From IMG/VR virus record IMGVR_UViG_3300012931_000046, positions 1-37,907 of that record: 37,907 nucleotides of DNA; one strand, 5' to 3'. The position numbers were made by a program, and so were the translations under genes. The notes beneath the pieces were generated by a model that saw nothing but the letters and a program-made list of their open reading frames with translations, ran no database searches and was not told the DNA's origin. This DNA comes from a virus. How positions within the stretch are numbered: position 1 is the stretch's first letter; each line of letters opens with the position of its first letter. Positions 27,163 to 35,924 of the stretch are shown one piece after another.

Positions 27163-28565
27163 TGGCAATAAATTTTCCTACATCTAAAGATACTTTAGTC
27201 AATCCACAGGGTTCAGACAATACTGTGGCAGTTGATCACGCATTACAACATAGTAATGCTAATGATGCTATTGAAGCCTTAGAAACAAAGGTGGGCATTG
27301 ACTCTTCAGCAGATACTACAAGCATTGACTACAAACTTAAAAACTCTGCTTCTGTTAATCCTGGACATAAACATAGCTTATTATCTGGAATTTCAGATGT
27401 AGCAATAACAACTCCTTCTACTGGCAATGGATTATTTTACAATGAAGCTACTGGCAAATGGGAAAATAGCGATACGACTGTTGTTGACGCCTCAAGTACT
27501 GTTAAGGGAGTTACTAAGCTATCTGTAGACCCTGAAAGTCCAACAGAGCCAATCTCAGTGGGAACTAATGATACAAGAGTTCCCACACAAGATGAGAACG
27601 ATGCTTTATCTGGAACAGGAACACCGTCAATTTCTAATAAATTTGTAACTGAAGATACTCTTGCATCCGGTAAAAGTGCAGTAGTAAATTATCAATCATT
27701 CACATCAAGCGGAACTTGGACAAAGCCATCAGAATTAAGTGGTAATGAATTAGTTTTCATTCAAGCTTGGGGAGGAGGAGGCGGAGGGGGAGGAGCATAT
27801 ACAGCAGCATCAACTTCAAGACAATGCACAGGAGGCGGTGGAGGAGGAGGAGCATATAGTGAAATAAAAATTCCAGCTTCTGAATTAAGTTCTACCGAAA
27901 CTGTAACTATTGGGGTAGGCGGAGGCGGAGGGGTTGGAGTTACTGGAGGAGGAAACACAGGAACTGATGGTGGGACAACATCTTTTGGAACACGTTTATA
28001 TGCTTATGGCGGAGGGGGAGGGTATGGATTTTATGCCTCGGGAGATCATTCTATTTATGCAAGCGGAGGGGGAGGGGGAGGGACAGTTAGTGCAGGTTCA
28101 TCAGCAAGTAGCGGAGGCGGTGGTTCAGGAGGAGAGATTATATCTGGCGCAGGAGCTACTTCCAGTGCTCTATCTGGCAATTCTATCTTTGGCGGAGGGG
28201 GAGGCGGAGCAGCATATAGTAGTTATAAGAACGGAGGTAAAAGTGTCTATGGAGGCGGGGGAGGAGGAGGATATGATTATAATGCAACAGGTGGAAATAC
28301 TCTTTATGGAGGCGGAGGGGGAGGGACAGGATCTGTTACAACTGGTGTCGGAGTTGCTGGAATTTCATATATATATAAAGGTAATGGAGGAGCAGGAGGA
28401 TATGCAACAAGTGGAAATCTTGCTAATGGTTCAGCTGGAACAGCTCCATCTGGCGGAGGGGGAGGAGGTGCTACATATGGTAATTCTGGTTCTGCATTAT
28501 CTGCAACAGGAGGAGCAGGAGCAAGAGGTGAAGTTAGAATTTGGGTAATAGGATTTAATATATAA
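27162..28565 (+). CDS. Glycine-rich tail adhesin
   Basis: A 467-residue protein. The N-terminus (NPQGSDNTVAVDHALQHSNA, NDAIEALETKVG) is typical of tail-attached fibres. From about residue 185 there are many G5-G8 runs (WGGGGGGGGAYTAA, YGGGGGYGF and more) and the end is GARGEVRIWVIGF. Such poly-Gly runs form a lattice of polyglycine II helices in phage adhesins such as S16 gp38, with variable loops binding receptors. DNA here is low-complexity GGAGG-type sequence, prone to slippage. Confidence 0.8.
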   Translation: MAINFPTSKDTLVNPQGSDNTVAVDHALQHSNANDAIEALETKVGIDSSADTTSIDYKLKNSASVNPGHKHSLLSGISDVAITTPSTGNGLFYNEATGKWENSDTTVVDASSTVKGVTKLSVDPESPTEPISVGTNDTRVPTQDENDALSGTGTPSISNKFVTEDTLASGKSAVVNYQSFTSSGTWTKPSELSGNELVFIQAWGGGGGGGGAYTAASTSRQCTGGGGGGGAYSEIKIPASELSSTETVTIGVGGGGGVGVTGGGNTGTDGGTTSFGTRLYAYGGGGGYGFYASGDHSIYASGGGGGGTVSAGSSASSGGGGSGGEIISGAGATSSALSGNSIFGGGGGGAAYSSYKNGGKSVYGGGGGGGYDYNATGGNTLYGGGGGGTGSVTTGVGVAGISYIYKGNGGAGGYATSGNLANGSAGTAPSGGGGGGATYGNSGSALSATGGAGARGEVRIWVIGFNI

Positions 28566-30037
28566 TGACATCTAAAACTATACAAATTACACGCTGGGAC
28601 AGAGGAATAAGTGATGACTATCTTAACCTTTCAGATGGGTATTTGGATTACTGCGAAAATGTAAAATTAGGCAAGAGAAGTGCAAAACAGATTTCTAACA
28701 TAACAACCGAAATTCCTATTGATACAGATGATGTTCAAGTTTTATTAAATAAATTAATAAGAATTGGAGGAAGCACATATGCTTATGGCAAAACAACAGC
28801 AACCAATTATGTAAAAGTATTTAAAATATCAACAGACGGAATAGAAAGCTTGGGAGGTTCTGGAACATACGGAGGTCAGGATAATCCACTATTTGCTTAT
28901 TATAATGGGTATATTTATTATCATAGTGGTATAGCCACATTGGGAAGAGTGGTTGTTTCTACTGATGCAAATGATAGTTCATGGGGTTCATTTTCTTCAT
29001 CATATGGGTTACTTCAAGGAGGATTAGGTTGGGGTAGTTATGTTTATTGTTATAGTGATTCTACAAATTATATTTATAGAATTGATTTAAGCGCAGGAAC
29101 AGTATCTCCTATGATTTATATCCCAATTGATCAGACAATAGTTGAGTTAGTTGATTACGGTAATTTAATTGCAATTATTTGTTCATCTATTTACGAAAAA
29201 TCAAAAATGTATTTATGGGATGGAGCAAATACTGAAACATTTTATGATGTTATAGATATAGGAAATGGTAAAGTCGCAGGTGCTGATTTATTAGATGGAG
29301 CTATTACGGTTGTGTTAGGAGATAAAACATATAGAGGATTGAAAATATTAAGATATAATGGTACACAATTCCAAACATTGGTTACTTATCAAGGCAGAGA
29401 ACAATTATCTGGGTATAGACATATAATTCCAGCTTCAAGAGTAAAAGTATATGGAAGTTATCTATACTTTATGGCATATGCTTCTCGTCCAAATAGTAGC
29501 GAAGAATATGAATATTCTATAATTAAATATGGAAGAGAAGATATTTATAATTATAATGCTCTTTCTATATGCAAAACATTAGAAGTTGGAGAAGAATCTT
29601 CTTCTATTGATTATAATGATTTTGTTATTATCAATGATGAAGTCGTTTCCACAGAAGATGATTTGAAAATTTATGCAACTATTTATACAGGTTCTAATGA
29701 AACAACGAGCATATATTCTACAATACCAGAAACATTTGAGTCTCAACCTGTTGTTATCGAAACAGGATATTACGACTTTGGTTACGGAGGGAGAAAAAAT
29801 TTAAAAACTATTGGTATAAGTTTCGATAAATTAACAACGGGACAAAGTGTTTTATTAAAGTATAAAATAGATGGAGATACTTCTTGGACATCTTTTACTT
29901 CATTTACTTCTGGAAGTTATTCAAAATTGACACCTAATATACCATTTAATTTAATAAAATTTAGAGTAGAGGGATTAGGTGGAGTAAATATAAATGGTTT
30001 AATAGCAAAAGCTGAATACTCAGCAGTAGAATTATGA
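28565..30037 (+). CDS. Tail protein, beta-propeller-like (tentative)
   Basis: A 490-residue, Tyr/Ser-rich, beta-strand protein. It starts MTSKTIQITRWDRGISDDYL and LSDGYLDYCENVKLGKRS, as do tail proteins in short-tailed phages, and has repeated strand motifs with YAYGKTT, FAYYNGYIYYHSG, YLWDGANTE and others that look like propeller blades. Size and position after the adhesin suggest a tail nozzle/hub or P22 gp10-like component. It overlaps the next gene by 4 nt. Confidence 0.6.
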   Translation: MTSKTIQITRWDRGISDDYLNLSDGYLDYCENVKLGKRSAKQISNITTEIPIDTDDVQVLLNKLIRIGGSTYAYGKTTATNYVKVFKISTDGIESLGGSGTYGGQDNPLFAYYNGYIYYHSGIATLGRVVVSTDANDSSWGSFSSSYGLLQGGLGWGSYVYCYSDSTNYIYRIDLSAGTVSPMIYIPIDQTIVELVDYGNLIAIICSSIYEKSKMYLWDGANTETFYDVIDIGNGKVAGADLLDGAITVVLGDKTYRGLKILRYNGTQFQTLVTYQGREQLSGYRHIIPASRVKVYGSYLYFMAYASRPNSSEEYEYSIIKYGREDIYNYNALSICKTLEVGEESSSIDYNDFVIINDEVVSTEDDLKIYATIYTGSNETTSIYSTIPETFESQPVVIETGYYDFGYGGRKNLKTIGISFDKLTTGQSVLLKYKIDGDTSWTSFTSFTSGSYSKLTPNIPFNLIKFRVEGLGGVNINGLIAKAEYSAVEL

Positions 30038-30306
30038 TAGAAGTAATTAATTTACCAGAGGACAATACTAAAAATGATATAAATCAACTTCGTAGAGATT
30101 TTGAAGATTTTAAAGCTTTAATGTTAAAAGATGAATATTCTACTTATAAAATATTTAGAAAAAAATGTGTATTTTTGCAATCAGTTAATTTGACAGGAGA
30201 TGATAATCCTATAGCAGACGGAACTTATACTTTTGATAAGACTACAGACACGACAATTGCTATTACGACAAAAAATGGAATTATTACAAATATATCTAAA
30301 ACATAA
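30034..30306 (+). CDS. Small structural protein
   Basis: 90 residues: an acidic helix (NTKNDINQLRRDFEDFKALM) followed by a beta-rich end with PIADGTYTFDKTTDTTIAIT. A coiled coil plus beta domain is typical of a short fibre or tail-attached spike. No specific family. Confidence 0.6.
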   Translation: MIEVINLPEDNTKNDINQLRRDFEDFKALMLKDEYSTYKIFRKKCVFLQSVNLTGDDNPIADGTYTFDKTTDTTIAITTKNGIITNISKT

Positions 30307-30307
30307 T

Positions 30308-31498
30308 ATGGCAACAAGACAGGAACAATTAAACAGTATAGCCGAACAATTAAAAGCTATTAAAAGTAAAATAGCAACAGAGGGAATCACAGACTCTTCT
30401 GGTAAAACTTTGCTTGCACCGACTATTACTGCTGATGCTCTTTCAAGAAATAATACTACTGTAAAATTACCAAATAAGATTGATAACACTTCTGAATTGG
30501 TTAATGCTCAAAATATAGGCAACGCTTCTGTGCTTGCTTCTAATCCTAAAACAACAGAGGATACTACGGGAGTTAAATCTCTCTTTGAACAATATACAGA
30601 TGCTTCTAACCAATTAAATTCAGAAAAGGCAAGCTCTGTTGATTTACAAGAACAAGCAGGAAAAATGTCTGGATATGGTCCAGGAACAGAAAAGAGATTG
30701 GCAACAGAACAAGCTAAACTCGATGCTTTAAATGCTCAACTTACAGGATTAACTAATGCAGGAACAGCAGAGCAATCATCTGCTACAAGTAGGACTGTTG
30801 GACAAGGAACTACTACTTCGCAACTTTCTTCTGAAACTTCTGCAATAGCTCGTCAAAACGCTATACAGGCTTTACGGCTTCAAGCGAGTATTCAAGCTCA
30901 ACAGGCTATAGTAAATAACAATACCAATTTACTTAACAACGCTAAGGAAACAATGAATACTTATTACTCTTTGTTGTCGCAAGACGCAGAGAACGAGTAT
31001 AACTATAAAAAGGAATTGCTAAATAGTGTTTATGATTATGCCACTTCTCAAGAACAAGCACAGTTAGAAGCTAAAGCTGAAGAAGAGGATAGATTATATA
31101 CTGAAAGTAAATCAAACCTTTCAGATGCTCAAAACTGGGCTTCTACGGCAATATCTAACGGACAGAGCGATATAGCTCAACAAATAATGAAACTTGACTC
31201 TTCTTCTGATACTTTCCAAAATGATTTAGCTGACTTAGTAGGACAAATTAAAGAAAAGGAAAAAACAACTAAGGTTGAAACAACACCTGAAGATATAAAG
31301 TCATCAATAGACCAGACACTATTAGATAATAATGCTTTTGGAAGTGATGGAAAGATTTCTTGGGAAACTTATGCCTGGATGAATGCAAATTGGATTAACA
31401 ATGGAGGAACACAAGCTGGATTTGCTGTGAACTATCCAATTACTCAATATTTAGACGAAAATAATCAAATGGAATATAGAAGTAATCTAAACCAATAA
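30308..31498 (+). CDS. Internal virion protein, coiled coil (probable)
   Basis: About 396 residues from ATG 30308, chosen because ATG 30233 overlaps the previous gene by 74 nt. It is Gln/Ala/Ser-rich with long helices (TEKRLATEQAKLDALNAQLT, ALRLQASIQAQQAIVNNNTN), like ejection or tail-core proteins of podoviruses. It overlaps the next gene by 1 nt and precedes two large internal-protein candidates. No enzymatic motif. Confidence 0.65.
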   Translation: MATRQEQLNSIAEQLKAIKSKIATEGITDSSGKTLLAPTITADALSRNNTTVKLPNKIDNTSELVNAQNIGNASVLASNPKTTEDTTGVKSLFEQYTDASNQLNSEKASSVDLQEQAGKMSGYGPGTEKRLATEQAKLDALNAQLTGLTNAGTAEQSSATSRTVGQGTTTSQLSSETSAIARQNAIQALRLQASIQAQQAIVNNNTNLLNNAKETMNTYYSLLSQDAENEYNYKKELLNSVYDYATSQEQAQLEAKAEEEDRLYTESKSNLSDAQNWASTAISNGQSDIAQQIMKLDSSSDTFQNDLADLVGQIKEKEKTTKVETTPEDIKSSIDQTLLDNNAFGSDGKISWETYAWMNANWINNGGTQAGFAVNYPITQYLDENNQMEYRSNLNQ

Positions 31499-33561
31499 TG
31501 GCAGTTAAATTAACATCATTTCCAGGTAGTAAAACAGCCAGTTCAACTGATGTTTCTTCTAATACTGGAGTTAAATTGACGACATTTCCTAAAAAAAAGA
31601 CCGTTTTATCTACAAGTGATTTAAAAATATCACAAGCACCACAAACTGAAAGTTTTGGAGGAATAAATTATGGTGAAGGAGCTCCATTAACTGGAACGGA
31701 AAGCAAGGTTTTTTCTGTATTAAACAAAATACCAGTTGTTGGAAAGGCGATACAATCTGCTTATACAACTGCTAAAGATACTGTATTGAACGCTACCAGT
31801 GCAGTTGATAAAGCTTTATTTCCTGTTGATTATACAAAAGCTCCAACTACTTCTTATGAAGAAAATCAAAAGTATATCAAAGAGAATACACCAAAACCCT
31901 TACAGCAAGCTGTAAATGCAGGTAGAGCTATTGTAGCAACGGGTAATATAGCATTTTTACCTATTACGATGCAGTTAGAGGCTGCTAAAGAAGTTCCTTT
32001 GTTAAAATATCCAGCTCAAGTTGTTAGCTACGGATTTGAAAAATTAGGAGAAGTTGGAAGTTTTCTAACTGATAAAGGGATAGAAGCATTACCAATTTCA
32101 AATGAAGCAAAGTCAACTATTAAACCACTTGGAGAAGAACTCGGAGCATTTATCGCTCAAATGGTTGGAGTCAAGGCTGTCCACGGAATAGTAAAAACTG
32201 GAGGTGCAAAAGTAGTTGAAAAATTACCAATATCTGAGAAAGCAAAGGGAAAAATTGAAACAACAGCAAAGGTTGGAGCAGGATTGGCTATGACACCTTT
32301 TTCAACAGCATATAATTTAGCTAATGCAACAATTAGGGGGAAAATTGCTAATTATTATTTACAAAACGAAAACTTAAAATCTGAAGATATAAAGCCACAA
32401 GATATGGCTGATATTATTAAAGAAACAAAAAAAGAAGTTGAAACAGAGTATAAAAAAGGCATAACTGAAGAAACTATAAAAAAAGCAGAAGAACCTGTTT
32501 ATGAACTGGCTACAAAAGAAGCAGAAAAGACTGGGGTAAAGATACCGCAAAAAGTTTCAGAAATTAAACAGAAAATTCCAAACATCACTCCAATAACTAT
32601 AAAAAATGATTCTAAGATTTCTGACTTAAATTTTAAGATAGAACAAATGAAAGAAAGTTTAGATGATAGTCCATTAAAAAATTTATCTAAATATGAATCA
32701 AAGCAATATCCTGGAACTCTTTCTGAAGAGTTTATCACAGGAAAGGGTGATGTTATTGCTCAAAATTTTAATATAGATGTTGGACAAAGTGGGATGTCTA
32801 TGAATGATTTAGGAATAGCTTATGAGCAATATGCTAAAGGGAGAGATAGTCTAAATATATTAAAGGAAGAATTAAGACAAGTGAAAGGTGAATCATTTAA
32901 GGATTATTCTCAGGAACAGATAGATAAAATTAATGAAACTTTACAAATTGCTTCAGAAAATACCAGTGGAGTTGTAAAAGAATATGGAGTTGCACAGATT
33001 GCAAAATTAGGTGATACAAAAAGTAGAGTTTATGAGAGATTACAACAAGAAACTCCAGAGTTAAATGATGAACCAAAATATGAAAAAATATCTCTAAAAG
33101 ATGACTCACAAAAGGCAGTTGAGCTTATATCAAAAAATAAACAACAAGCTTATAGGGTCGCAATGGGTGCTGAAGACATACCCGGGCAAACAAATACAGC
33201 AGTCAATATAGCACTGGCAGAACAAGCACTTAAAGAAGGTAATTATAGTCTTTATTCTCAATTAACAAAAGAAAGAAGCTTGGAGCAGACAAGAAGAGGA
33301 CAAGAAATAGTAGCAGAAAAAGGGAGTATTGAATCAAATGATACTTCAAAATATGTTAAAGAATTGCTAAGTGAAAAACTTGATAAACTTGGTAAAAAAG
33401 TTGGAAACGTTTTTGATAAGTTTACTAAAAAAAGTAATGTAAAAAAAGCAACAGAGTATATTGAAAAAGAAGTTAAAAAGGCACAAGATAAAGTAAAAGA
33501 AACAAAGAAGTTAGATTTATCAGAAGCACAAAAAATAATAGATAAAATCACTTGTAAATAA
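31498..33561 (+). CDS. Large internal virion protein, N-terminal partner
   Basis: A 687-residue protein. The N-terminus has a duplicated short block (VKLTSFPGSK, VKLTTFPKKK). A hydrophobic stretch near 145-190 (AIVATGNIAFLPITMQL and on) and alanine/glycine-rich helices (AGLAMTPFSTAYNLANATI) suggest membrane interaction during DNA ejection; the rest is Lys/Glu-rich. It ends KIIDKITCK, and after its TAA the next gene starts at once in the same frame, so the two may be halves of one ancestral polyvalent protein. Confidence 0.65.
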   Translation: MAVKLTSFPGSKTASSTDVSSNTGVKLTTFPKKKTVLSTSDLKISQAPQTESFGGINYGEGAPLTGTESKVFSVLNKIPVVGKAIQSAYTTAKDTVLNATSAVDKALFPVDYTKAPTTSYEENQKYIKENTPKPLQQAVNAGRAIVATGNIAFLPITMQLEAAKEVPLLKYPAQVVSYGFEKLGEVGSFLTDKGIEALPISNEAKSTIKPLGEELGAFIAQMVGVKAVHGIVKTGGAKVVEKLPISEKAKGKIETTAKVGAGLAMTPFSTAYNLANATIRGKIANYYLQNENLKSEDIKPQDMADIIKETKKEVETEYKKGITEETIKKAEEPVYELATKEAEKTGVKIPQKVSEIKQKIPNITPITIKNDSKISDLNFKIEQMKESLDDSPLKNLSKYESKQYPGTLSEEFITGKGDVIAQNFNIDVGQSGMSMNDLGIAYEQYAKGRDSLNILKEELRQVKGESFKDYSQEQIDKINETLQIASENTSGVVKEYGVAQIAKLGDTKSRVYERLQQETPELNDEPKYEKISLKDDSQKAVELISKNKQQAYRVAMGAEDIPGQTNTAVNIALAEQALKEGNYSLYSQLTKERSLEQTRRGQEIVAEKGSIESNDTSKYVKELLSEKLDKLGKKVGNVFDKFTKKSNVKKATEYIEKEVKKAQDKVKETKKLDLSEAQKIIDKITCK

Positions 33562-35820
33562 ATGTTTTGTATACCTAAACAATTAGTGGAAAGAATTAAG
33601 CAGTCTGCATTAAATGGAGAAATTGATATGCAAAAGTTATATGATATGACTTCTGAAGAGAGGCGTAATTTCTTTACACAGAGAGTTGGACCAGAAACGT
33701 CTAAACTGATTAACACTGAATTAGAAAAAGCAATGGTTTCAAAACAAAAGAACGCTTTGAAATCTTGGGCTGAATCAGTCTTTACACCAGAATCTAAAAA
33801 TAAACCAGTTTATAAAAATATTTTAGATAAAATAAATAATTTAGATGAACTTGGAGTTTTGAATCCAAAAACAGAAAAAGCATTTTTAGAAGATTTAGTT
33901 TCTGATAAATTAGGAGTAAATGTTAGTCCAGAAGAGGTTAAAATAATAAGTGAAAAAGCAAAAAGAATACAAGATGTCCAATCTAAACTTGGAGATGATA
34001 TAGGTAATATATCAGAAAAGTTTGATGAGAATATGGAGTTTTTTAAAGCAAAGAAAGAAATGGACGATTATCTTAAAAGTCTATCTCCAACAAGCCAGTT
34101 AAGAGTTTTAACTGGAACAATAGGTAGAGGAATGATGTTAGCTTCTTTAAAATCTCCTATACTTAACATAGGTTCAAACATTGAGATAGGCTTAACAGAA
34201 GCAATATCAAGGAGATTGGCATCGGGAGGATTAAAAGGAACTGATAATGCTTTAGCAATAGATTATGTAAAAAAGATAAATAAGATTTACCAACAGACAG
34301 GATATGATTTATCAAGAGCAGAAAATATAAATGACTTAGGTGTTTCTGGAGAAAGAGTTTTAGGAGAAACAGTACACTCGGGAGGTAAAGGAATAATAAG
34401 GAAGACAGGAAGAATAATAGAAGACACAGTATTTAAACAACTTATGGGAGCTCCAGATGTGGCTTTTTCTTCTGCTCATTTTGCAGATAGTGTTAATATA
34501 AATGCTTTAAAGTTATCAAAAGGAGATATAACAAAAGCTAAAGAGTTTATGGTTGATTCTATGAAGTTAAAACCTCAAACTTCTGAGGGAGAGATGTTAA
34601 GAACTCAAGGAATAATGGATGCACAGATGGCTACTTGGACTAATTCAAGTTGGGCTTCTAAATTATCAGAGGGAATAAGAAAACTTATAAATCAAGCTAC
34701 CGGAGATGCAAGATTAGGAGATTATTTATTACCTTTCGTAAAAACTCCGGCAAATGTTATATCAACCGGTATGGATTATGCAGGTCTTGGAGTTCCAAAA
34801 GCAATAGTTGAAGTAGTTAATGGAATAAGAGCAAAAGATTTAGGTTCAAAAGAAAGAGTTTCAAAAATATCAAGAGATTTAGTAAGAAGTGGATTAGGAT
34901 TGACTGCGTCTGTAATCATAGCTTATCAACTAAAAGATGATGATTTTGTAGGTGCTTATGACCCTAACCGTTCTCAAATAGAAGGGTTGAGAGGTTCTCC
35001 AGCAGAAAATTCTATACGAATAGGAGATAAGTGGATTTCAACAGACTGGTTCGGGCCACTATCAATTCCATTATCTTCAATAATGTATGCTCGTAAGTAC
35101 GGTAAAGCAGGCAAAGGAGAGATGGCTTTCCAATATGGTAAAGGTGTTGTTTCTCAAATAGGACAACTTCCAGGAATATCTGATTTATATGATGAAGTCA
35201 AAACTTATGCTTATAAAAAAGACCAGACTCTGCAAGAGATGACGGGAGAAGCAGAAAACTATTTAACATCTCAGTTATATTCAAGATTAGTTCCATCATT
35301 TTTATCAGATTTTGCAAAAGCTACTGATAAATATGAAAGACAATCTGTTAAAGGAGTAGAAGGATTAAAATCAAAAGTTCCAGGTCTAAGAGAAACTTTA
35401 CCAATTAAAACAAATGTTTTTGGAGAACAAGTAGAAACTCAACCAGCGTGGTCAACATTATTATTTGGCTCAAGAGTAAAAACATCAACTGAAAATGAAA
35501 CGATTAAAGAAATCAATAAAATTTCTGAATCTAATGGGAAAGGTATTAATTTCACAGACTGGGATAAAAGTAGTAGTAAAACTTTAATACAATTTAAAGA
35601 AAAAGTTGGACAAGAAAAGTTTGATAAGGCAAAGACACAATATGGAGAAGAATTAAAAAAAGAATTAGAAAGTTTATTTAAAAATCCATTATATAATAAA
35701 TTAACAGATGAGGAAAAATATAATACTATAATAGGAAAGGATACAGATGCTATGAACAAGATTTTTAAATTATATGGTTTTAAATATAAACAAGAAAATA
35801 AAACAAAAATAAATTTATGA
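33562..35820 (+). CDS. Large internal virion protein, LPD38-like
   Basis: A 752-residue protein. LSPTSQLRVLTGTIGRGMML, ASLKSPILNIGSN, DARLGDYLLPFVKTPANVI and the middle region match the layout of the large polyvalent protein-associated domain LPD38 found in giant phage internal proteins. Hydrophobic helices around 430-460 (LVRSGLGLTASVIIAYQL) could enter the membrane on ejection. It starts immediately after, and in frame with, the previous stop. Its C-terminus is charged and helical. LPD38 naming is by pattern only. Confidence 0.65.
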   Translation: MFCIPKQLVERIKQSALNGEIDMQKLYDMTSEERRNFFTQRVGPETSKLINTELEKAMVSKQKNALKSWAESVFTPESKNKPVYKNILDKINNLDELGVLNPKTEKAFLEDLVSDKLGVNVSPEEVKIISEKAKRIQDVQSKLGDDIGNISEKFDENMEFFKAKKEMDDYLKSLSPTSQLRVLTGTIGRGMMLASLKSPILNIGSNIEIGLTEAISRRLASGGLKGTDNALAIDYVKKINKIYQQTGYDLSRAENINDLGVSGERVLGETVHSGGKGIIRKTGRIIEDTVFKQLMGAPDVAFSSAHFADSVNINALKLSKGDITKAKEFMVDSMKLKPQTSEGEMLRTQGIMDAQMATWTNSSWASKLSEGIRKLINQATGDARLGDYLLPFVKTPANVISTGMDYAGLGVPKAIVEVVNGIRAKDLGSKERVSKISRDLVRSGLGLTASVIIAYQLKDDDFVGAYDPNRSQIEGLRGSPAENSIRIGDKWISTDWFGPLSIPLSSIMYARKYGKAGKGEMAFQYGKGVVSQIGQLPGISDLYDEVKTYAYKKDQTLQEMTGEAENYLTSQLYSRLVPSFLSDFAKATDKYERQSVKGVEGLKSKVPGLRETLPIKTNVFGEQVETQPAWSTLLFGSRVKTSTENETIKEINKISESNGKGINFTDWDKSSSKTLIQFKEKVGQEKFDKAKTQYGEELKKELESLFKNPLYNKLTDEEKYNTIIGKDTDAMNKIFKLYGFKYKQENKTKINL

Positions 35821-35918
35821 TAAAAGAATTATTACTCATTTATATTATATTTTTAATTTCCTCAATTGGAGTGAACGATGAAGATAATAATAAAAAAAGA
35901 ATATCAAAGAAATATTAA
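35817..35918 (+). CDS. 33-residue membrane peptide before the fibre
   Basis: Starts MIKELLLIYIIFLISSIGVN, one hydrophobic span, followed by a polar basic tail. It overlaps the previous stop by 4 nt (ATGA). Function unknown. Confidence 0.5.
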   Translation: MIKELLLIYIIFLISSIGVNDEDNNKKRISKKY

Positions 35919-35924
35919 ACAAAG

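Noticed and set aside
28304-28585. Proline-rich ORFs on the minus strand within the adhesin gene
   Set aside because: They are the reverse reading of GGAGG-type poly-glycine codons and have no start signal or context.
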